From NCBI RefSeq assembly GCF_002575655.3, contig NC_053039.3, forward strand, positions 244,320,622 through 244,384,621: a DNA stretch of 64,000 nucleotides, in the 5' to 3' direction. The notes under the pieces were generated by a model. The model was not told where the DNA came from and ran no database searches. It worked only from the letters and a program-made list of their open reading frames with translations. The DNA is from Aegilops tauschii subsp. strangulata. Its lineage: Eukaryota; Streptophyta; Magnoliopsida; Poales; Poaceae. The position numbers and the translations under genes are program-made. Within the stretch, counting starts at the first letter, position 1, and each line of letters opens with the position of its first letter. Shown here one piece after another: positions 57,111 through 64,000 of the stretch.

Positions 57111-58103
57111 TCACAGAGGCTCTTGGTGCGGATGCCTCAGCACGCCGTGCCGCCAACACTGTTGCGTTGTGAGCTCAGGCCTCGCTCTCAGGAACAAAAT
57201 ATATTCCTTGCTGTGATAATCAAAGAGAGCAGGCGCAGGCAAATATGTATCCACAACATGTGATTGGTTAAACATCAGATTATAAGTGAAGTTATCAACC
57301 CTTCCTGCGAGAATCTTATGCTCTTTTAAAGCATCAAAATCTAAATACCGAGTGGGTAGGATAGGATCAAAGGGCAAAGGTGAAACACCCAGCCCTCGTG
57401 CTAGACGGGTGGCATAAATCCCACCATAGAACCAGCCACTCTTGGTGTTATGCTGAAGTCTATGTGCAACAATCGCTCCAAGGTTATAATTCCTTTCAGC
57501 AGTGAGAGCAGTGTGAATGAGGCTCAAGTCTGGAGCACAAAGTATGCTACAGTCTTGCTTGCCTACTATGCATTTCCCGTTAAATAATGCAAGGTACTGA
57601 ATTGCGGGAAAGTGAATGCTCTTTATTCTTCCTTGTCTCACTCCTCTATTTTCACCGTAACAAAGGCTAGTCAAGGACTCATACTCAGCCTTTGCTGGCT
57701 CATCAAGCGAACCCCAAAATGGGAGCTTGCAATGGTAAGCAAAGTTCTCTACTGGGATAGTAAATGGTTCATCATAAAGCATAAACGACACCCTAGACTC
57801 ACGTGGAAAATATTTAAATCCTTTGAAAAATGATTCAGTGAGAAGATGGCGCTGTTCACACTTATCTGAAAGGTAGGGACCGAGACCGGCATTGTGAACA
57901 TATTACTCGAATTCCTCCTTAATGCCCACTTGCATCATATACTCATCGCAAGGCCATAAGCATATTTTGGTGGTGGCATCTCGCGTGGAACTTTCACTTG
58001 GTTCAACGTAAGACCGACGAGCAGAACTTTCACTAGAGGATGCCCCCGAGGTTCGTCTCCTCGAAGAACTCCTTCCAAACAGGTTCATCATGTCCGCGTA
58101 CAA
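57111..58103 (-). pseudogene. Second ORF of element F, unknown function, one stop
   Basis: A single frame runs from ATG 58103 to a stop at 57111-57113, about 330 codons, interrupted by one TAA at 57903-57905. The N-terminus (MYADMMNLFGRSSSRRRTSG) is Ser/Arg-rich and low complexity. The core carries RVSFMLYDEPFTIPVENFAY, PFWGSLDEPAKAEYESL, GRIKSIHFPAIQYLALFNGK, NLGAIVAHRL and GGIYATRLARGLGVSPLPFD. From memory, this type of sequence recurs in Triticeae Gypsy elements that lack pol and in plant-transposon protein models, but its role is not known. It lies between protease and 3' LTR, where pol would be. No catalytic motif is visible. Confidence 0.65.
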
Positions 58104-58879
58104 TTTTCTAAAAATAAAAATTTTTGGGGTGACAAAAATTTGTCAACAAAACTTTACAAAATTGATAGCAACTACTCATAGGGATACATAGAGGCCATAG
58201 CAAGCATTCAAACTACTTGGAACACTAAGAATTGAACATGCAAGCACATCAACAGCAACACCAAGAGTAGCTATTTATTCAAAGTATAAACCACTAGAAC
58301 AAAAACTAATTGGACAAATGGTGGAGTCACATACCAATCAACAATCCCCCGAAACAGTTTCGGAAACGGAGCTTCAAGCAAAGAGATCGAAATCCGCGGG
58401 TTTGAGCTCAAGAACACGAGAGAGAGAGAGAGAGCAATGGGGATTTTTTTCTGGAGGTAAGTGATGATGTGTGATGAAGACATAAGTGAGGGGGGCCACG
58501 TGGGGACCACAACCCACCAGGGCGCGCCTGGGGGTCCTTGCGTGCCCAGGTGGGTTGTGCCCACCTGGTGTACCTCCCTCTGGTATTATTTGCACCAAAA
58601 ATTCAGAAATAATCAGAAAAAAATTGTATTAAGTTTTCAGGGCATTCTGAGAACTTTTATTTTTGGGTCAATTTTTATTGCACGGGAAATTTAGAAAACA
58701 GACAAAACATGGGCATTTTATTTTATTTAACTAATAAAAACAGAGATAAAAGACAAAAGGTAGTGCTTACTAAATTCATCAACTTCATACCACTCAAAAA
58801 TGATTCATTAATAAGGTTGATCAGGTCTTATTAACAACCACTTTCGATTAGCATGAAACCGAAGAACTTTCGTAAATCA
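58104..58879. other. Spacer between the two ORFs of element F
   Basis: Non-coding. It has a (GA)n run at about 58418-58434 and a GC-rich stretch at 58490-58580 whose 'ccacctggtg' and 'cccaccagggcgcgcc' strings resemble parts of the element's own LTR (54720-54800). This may be an LTR-derived piece. Confidence 0.45.
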
Positions 58880-61645
58880 CTAAGTTACCTCAATGGGGAT
58901 ATGGATGTCCCCAACGATAAGCATTTCATATTTCTTTTCGACAGTAGGTAGAGGTATTTGAAAACTTCCAATAGTGATTGTCGGAGATTTTTCAATAACA
59001 TTAATACCATTCACTTGGAATTGTTTCTTTGGAAAGTGCACCGTATGCTCGTTATCATTAATATGAAAAGCGACCTTGCTTTTATTGCAATCAATAACAG
59101 CCCCTGCAGTATTCAAGAAGGGTCTACCAAGGATAATCGACATGTTGTCGTCCTCGGGCATCTCAAGTATAACAAAGTCAGTCAAAATAGTAACATTAGC
59201 AACAACAACGGGCACATCCTCACAAATACCGATAGGTATGGCAGTTGATTTGTCAGCCATTTGCAAAGATATTTCAGTAGGTGTGAGTTTATTCAAATCA
59301 AGTCTTTTATATAAAGAGAAAGGCATAACACTAACACCAGCTCCTAAATCACACAAAGCAGTTTTCACATAATTCTTTTTGATAGAGCAAGGTATAGTTG
59401 GTATACCTGGATCTCCAAGTTTTTTAGGTACTCCATCTTTGAAAGTATAATTAGCAAGCATAGTGGAGATTTCAGCTTCCGGTATTTTTCTTTTATTTCT
59501 GATGATGTCTTTCATATACTTTGCATAAGGAGGCATTTTCAAGATATCAGTCAAGCGGGTACGCCAAAAGACTGGCCTCAGTATTTCAGCAAAGCGTCCA
59601 AATTCTTCATCATCATTCTTTTTAGTTGACTTGGGTGGAAAAGGCATAGGTTTTTTAACCCACGGTTCTCTTTCTTTACCATGTTTTTAGCAACAAAGTC
59701 TCTTTTATCATATCTTTTATTTTTGGGTTGTGGGTTATCAAGATCAACAGGTGGTTCTATCTCAACATCATTATCTGGTTCTTTTTCATTATTTGGTTGA
59801 GTGTCCTCATGAACCTCATCATTATCTTTTTCATTATCATTAGGTGAATGTTCATTACCAGACTGAGTTTCAGCATCAGAGATAGAAGTTTCATTTGTAT
59901 TATCAGGAGGTTTTTCTATTTCAGGTTCACTAGAAGTGTGCAAAGTCCTATCATTTTTCTTTTTCTATTTAGAAGAACTAGGTGCACTAGTGTTATTTCT
60001 TTGTGAATCTTGTTCAATTCTTTTTGGGTGTCCCTCAGGATAAAGTGGTTCTTGAGTCATTTTACCTCCCCTAGTTGTAACTCTAACAACAAAGTCATGC
60101 ATATTATGATTCATTTCATCAAGCAATTCTCTTTGTGATTTAGCAACTTGTTCTAACTGAGTTTGAACCATAGAAGCATGTTTTCCAACACCTCTAACAT
60201 CATTTGAAATTCTAAATAACAAGTCACTCAAGCGAGCAATCATATCAAAATTGTATTTCAATTGTTTCATAACATTTGCATTGAAGTGATCTTGTTTTCT
60301 AATGTAGTTTTCAAACTCATAAAGGCATTGACTAGGATGCATATTGTGAGGATTATCATTTTCATTTAACTTCATAAGAGAATTTACCTCTGCCACCTTA
60401 GGCATTGGTGGTGTATTAAGCCCATGTATTTCTTCAATAGGAGGTAAATTTTTAACATCCTCAGCTTTAATACCTTTTTCCTTCATAGATTTCTTTGCCT
60501 CTTGCATATCTTCAGGACTGAGATATAATATACCCCTCTTCTTTGGAGTGGGTTTAGCCAGTGGTTCAGGAAGAGTCCAATCATCATAATTTTTCAGTAT
60601 GTTATTCAATAATTCTTCAGCTTGTCCAACAGTTCATTCCCTAAAAACACAACCAGCACAACTATCTAGGAAATCCCTAGAAGCATCGGTTAGTCCATTA
60701 TAGAAGATATCAAGTATTTCATTTTTCTTAAGAGGATGATCAGGCAAAGCATTAAGTAACTGGCAAAGCCTCCCCCAAGCTTGTGGCAGACTCTCTTCTT
60801 TAGTTTGCACAAAGTTAAATATTTCCTGTAAGGCAGCTTGTTTCTTATGAGCAGGGAAATATTTTTCAGAGAAGTAATAAATCATATCCTGGGGACTACA
60901 CACACAACCAGGAGCAAGAGTATTGTACCAAGCTTTAGCATCACCCTTTAATGAGAAAGGAAATAATTTGAGAATAAAGTAGTAGCGAGTTTTCTCGTCA
61001 TGAGTAAAAAGGGTGGCTATATCATTCAACTTAGTAAGATGTGCCACAACAGTTTCAGTTTCATAACCATGGAAAGGATCAGATTCAACCAGAGTAATTA
61101 ACTCTGGGTCGACAGAGAATTCATAATCTTTATCATCAATAAAGATAGGTGAAGTATCAAACTTAGGATCACATTTCATTCTAGCATTTAGAGATTTTTC
61201 TTTATACTTGCGTAGTAATTTCTCTAGATCATCTCTATCATTGCAAGCAAGAATATCTCTAGTTGTTTCTTCACTCATAACATAACCTTCCGGAACCTTA
61301 GGCAATTCATATCTAGGAAGGCTAGTTCTAGCAGGTGTTTCAGGAGTTTCAGTTTCAAGCTCTTCATCAGATTCAACAACATCATGTTGTATAACTCTAG
61401 CAATTTGTGCATCAAGAAAATCACCAAATGGCACATCATCATTATCAAGCAAAGGTACTAGCATCATTCATAGTAGAAGTAGCATCATCAATAACTTGCG
61501 ACATATCAGGATTAATAGCATGTGGTGGTGTTGCAAGTTTATTCATAACAGAAGGTGAATCTAAAGCAGAACTGGATGGCAGTTCCTTACCTCCTCTCGT
61601 CCTTGAGGGAAATATCTTAGTCTTAGGATCCTTTAGATTCTTCAT
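58880..61645 (-). pseudogene. Gypsy gag-protease polyprotein of element F, broken
   Basis: Start at ATG 61645 (MKNLKDPKTKIFPSRTRGGK), about 50 bp inside the primer site. A frameshift near 61460 leads to LLDNDDVPFGDFLDAQIARV. The gag capsid region has FPFSLKGDAKAWYNTLAPG, YFSEKYFPAHKKQAALQEIF and LPQAWGRLCQLLNALPDH. Stops occur at 60634-60636 and 59965-59967, with another frameshift near 59690. The C-terminal part is a retropepsin-like domain with TALCDLGAGVSVMPFSLYKR, where the usual D-[TS]-G is DLG, and SIILGRPFLNTAGAVIDCNK. It ends DIHIPIEVT. Normal role: particle protein and its protease. No RT follows. Confidence 0.9.
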
Positions 61646-61696
61646 AGTGATAAATTGATAATAATCCCAAGTGACTCAACAAATATAGCTATTCTC

Positions 61697-61712
61697 CTCG
61701 GCAACGGCGCCA
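61697..61712 (-). other. Primer binding site of element F
   Basis: TGGCGCCGTTGCCGA on the - strand lies 11 bp from the LTR end at 61724, the same spacing as in N1 and G. Confidence 0.75.
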
Positions 61713-61723
61713 GAAAAAGGTCT

Positions 61724-62567
61724 TGATAACCCACAAGTATAGGGGATCGCAACAGTTTTCGAGGGTAGAGTATTCAACCCAAATTTATAGATTCGACACA
61801 AGGGGAGCCAAAGATTATTTGAAGGTATTAGCAGCTGAGTTGTCAATTCAACCACACCTGGAGATTAATTATCTGCAGCAAAGTGATCAGTAGCAAAGTA
61901 GTTTGATAGTTTTGATAATAGTGACAGCAGCAACGGTAATAGTAACAGCGATAGCAGTAATTTGTAGCAAGTATAACAGTGATGATAGCAATAGTAACGC
62001 AGCAAGATCAATATAAATAAATTCGTAGGCATTGGATCGGTGACTTGTTGGATGATATTCATCATGTGACAGTTATAACCTAGGGCGATACGGCACTAGC
62101 TCCAGTTCATCGATATAATGTAGGCATGTATTCCGTAAATAGTCATACGTGCTTTATTAAAAGAACTTGCATGACATCTTTTGTCCTACCCTCCCATGGC
62201 AGCGGGGTCCATATTGGAAACTAAGGGATATTAAGGCCTCCTTTTAATAGAGAACCGGAACAAAGCATTAACACATAGTGAATACATGAACTCCTCAAAC
62301 TACGGTCATCACCGGGAGTGGGCCCGGTTGTTGTCACTCCGGGGTTGCCGGATCATAACACGTAGTAGGTGACTATAACTTGCAAGATTGGATCTAAAAC
62401 ATGCATATAATGATGAATTCATAAACGGTTCAGATCCGAGTTCATGGCACTTGGGCCCAAAGTGACAAGCATTAAGCATAGCAAAGTCATAGCAACATCA
62501 ATCTAAGAACATAGTGGATACTAGGGATCAGGCCCTAACAAAACTAACTCGATTACATGATTAATCT
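61724..62567 (-). repeat. 5' LTR of element F, truncated
   Basis: 844 bp matching 53606-54445 with a handful of differences. It starts TGATAACCC on + and stops after 'gattacatgattaatct'. The outer ~570 bp of the LTR are missing at the junction with G. Confidence 0.88.
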
Positions 62568-62603
62568 GGGTGAAGGTTTCAATCCAATCGGAGTTACGGA
62601 TCT

Positions 62604-62651
<48 letters not shown>

Positions 62652-63739
62652 CAGTGAAAGGGCAGAGGGGGGGAACGCAGAAACAAAGAGAGACAGAGAG
62701 ACAGATCCAATCTCGGAGGGGCTCTCGCCCCTCCCATGCCATGGAGGCCAAGGACCAGAGGGGAAACCCTTCTCCAATCTAGGGAGGAGGTCAAGGAAGA
62801 AGAAGAAGAAGGGGCCCCTTCTCTTCCGGTGGCATCGGAACGCTGCCGTGGCCGTCATCATCATCACCGCGATCTTCACCAACACCTCCGCCATCTTCAC
62901 CAACATCTCCATCACCTTCCCCCCTCTATCTACAGCGGTCCACTCTCCTGCAACCCGCTGTACCCTCTACTTGAACATGGTGCTTTATGCTTCATATTAT
63001 TATCCAATGATGTGTTACCATCCTATGATGTCTGAGTAGATTTTCGTTGTCCTATCGGTGGTTGATGAATTGCTATGATTGATTTAATTTGCTTGTGATT
63101 ATGTTGATGTCCTTTGGTGCCCATCATATGAGCACGCGCGCGGATCACACCATAGGGTTAGTTGTATGTTGATAGGACTATGTATTGGAGGGCAAGAGTG
63201 ACAGAAGCTTCAACCTAGCATAGAAATTGATGCATATGGGATTGAAGGGGACCAATATATCTTAATCCTATGGTTGGGTTTTACCTTAATGAACATTAGT
63301 AGTTGCGGATGCTTGCTAATAGTTCCAATCATAAGTGCATAGAATTCCAAGTCAGGGATGACATGTTAGCAGTGGCCTCTCCCACATAAAACTTGCTATC
63401 GGTCTAGTAAAGTAGTCAATTTCTTAGGGACAATTTCGCAACTCCTACCACCACTTTTCCACACTCGCTATACTAACTTTATTGCTTCTTTACCTAAACA
63501 GCCCCTAGTTTTTATTTACGTGCTCTTTATATTCTTGCAAACCTATCCAACAACACCTACAAAGTACTTCTAGTTTCATACTTGTTCTAGGTAAAGCGAA
63601 CGTTAAGCGTGCGTAGAGTTGTATCGGTGGTCGATAGAACTTGAGGGAATATTTGTTCTACCTTTATCTCCTCGTTGGTTTCGACACTCTTACTTATCGA
63701 AAGAGGCTACAATTGATCCCCTATACTTGTGGGTTATCA
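62568..63739 (+). repeat. 5' LTR of Gypsy element G, beginning missing
   Basis: The right end reads CTTGTGGGTTATCA, followed by a primer site. Blocks such as 'cttgaacatggtgctttatg', 'ggttgggttttaccttaatg' and 'cttgctaatagttccaatca' match N1's LTR (2436-3225) with moderate divergence, so the two families are related. The TGATACG start is absent; the left limit near 62568 is where similarity to F's LTR ends. Confidence 0.75.
62606..62647. repeat. (AT)21 microsatellite
   Basis: Uninterrupted alternating A and T for 42 bp. Confidence 0.97.
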
Positions 63740-63863
63740 AGACCTTTTTCTAGCGCCGTTGCCGGGGAGTCATAGCATGGGGTGAATATTCTCGTGTGTG
63801 CTTGTTTGCTTTATCACTAAGTAATTTTTATTTGCTATTCTTAGTTGTTCTCTATCCTTAGTT

Positions 63864-64000
63864 ATGGATATGGAACACGAAATACCAAAAAAATTAGGTT
63901 TACTTGCCACTCATGGAGATGGGGAACCACCTAAAACCCTCGATGCTCGTTATGTGATAGATATTATGTACTACTTTGATAATCCTGAGAAAACCCCATT
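63864..64000 (+). CDS. gag N-terminus of Gypsy element G (runs off window)
   Basis: An ATG at 63864 lies 113 bp after the primer site (63751-63767, TAGCGCCGTTGCCGGGG). The frame is open to the window end: MDMEHEIPKKLGLLATHGDG, then EPPKTLDARYVIDIMYYFDN. Placement after primer site and LTR indicates gag. The sequence resembles starts of Triticeae Gypsy gag proteins from memory. Completeness of the element cannot be judged. Confidence 0.6.
   Translation, partial: MDMEHEIPKKLGLLATHGDGEPPKTLDARYVIDIMYYFDNPEKTP

Larger units (their letters stand above)
53606..62567 (-). mobile_element. Gypsy element F (Sabrina-like), gag-protease only
   Basis: - strand element with 3' LTR 53606-55017, polypurine tract (AAGCTTGGGGGAG, about 55018-55031), an unknown ORF (57111-58103), broken gag-protease (58880-61645), a primer site at 61697-61712 and a truncated 5' LTR (61724-62567). 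No RT, RNase H or integrase exists in its 6.7-kb interior, so it relied on another element's pol. It interrupts D. Its 5' LTR breaks off at 62567, where the + strand element G begins, so no TSD can be read on the right. Confidence 0.88.

Overview
The window is plant nuclear DNA from a Triticeae grass (wheat, goatgrass or barley relative). The evidence is the repeats: Copia elements of the Angela/WIS/BARE type, several Gypsy elements whose LTRs begin TGATACGTCTCC(A)ACGTATC, a Sabrina-like element, a very large CACTA transposon and Stowaway-type MITEs. Almost everything is nested transposable element. I see no complete conventional host gene outside them, no rRNA, no CRISPR and no prokaryotic features. 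Family names come from memory of Triticeae repeats and need a library comparison (e.g. TREP); structures, coordinates, TSDs and open or broken frames come from the sequence.

Layout. (1) 1-8724: tail of a + strand Gypsy element (A), split by a complete 6.6 kb non-coding Gypsy derivative (N1, 1716-8335, LTR pair, TSD TAGCA), then A's truncated 3' LTR. (2) 8760-16898: a - strand Gypsy element (B) whose 5' LTR is split by a partly deleted + strand element (C, 11432-15879). (3) 16899-17970: unclassified, with a small broken Ala/Arg-rich reading frame. (4) 17971-53605: a + strand Copia remnant (D), interrupted by a nearly full-length - strand Copia element (E, LTRs 17994-19693 and 50076-51766), itself interrupted in its leader by a 25,131 bp CACTA transposon (24828-49958, TSD AAT). 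(5) 53606-62567: a - strand Gypsy element (F) encoding only gag-protease and a second ORF. (6) 62568-64000: LTR fragment, primer site and gag start of a + strand Gypsy element (G) that runs off the window.

The CACTA transposon is the most unusual part. Because the two halves of E's leader flank it exactly, everything inside arrived with it or later. It holds its own broken multi-exon gene with a triplicated exon, a 496-bp tandem array, a coiled-coil pseudogene with ten-residue repeats, a SINA-type ubiquitin ligase pseudogene that keeps its intron, an intact 180-codon unknown ORF with a TATA box, a 3'-5' exonuclease pseudogene, a tRNA-derived SINE with a 14-bp TSD, MITEs and several minisatellites. 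It looks like a gene-carrying, non-autonomous CACTA. I found no TNP2-type transposase in it.

A second signal lies in the non-coding 3' regions of the Gypsy elements: a twin stem-loop module occurs four times (N1 twice, B, C). The second stem is identical in all four copies while its loop differs, which suggests a selected RNA or DNA structure in elements that have lost coding capacity.
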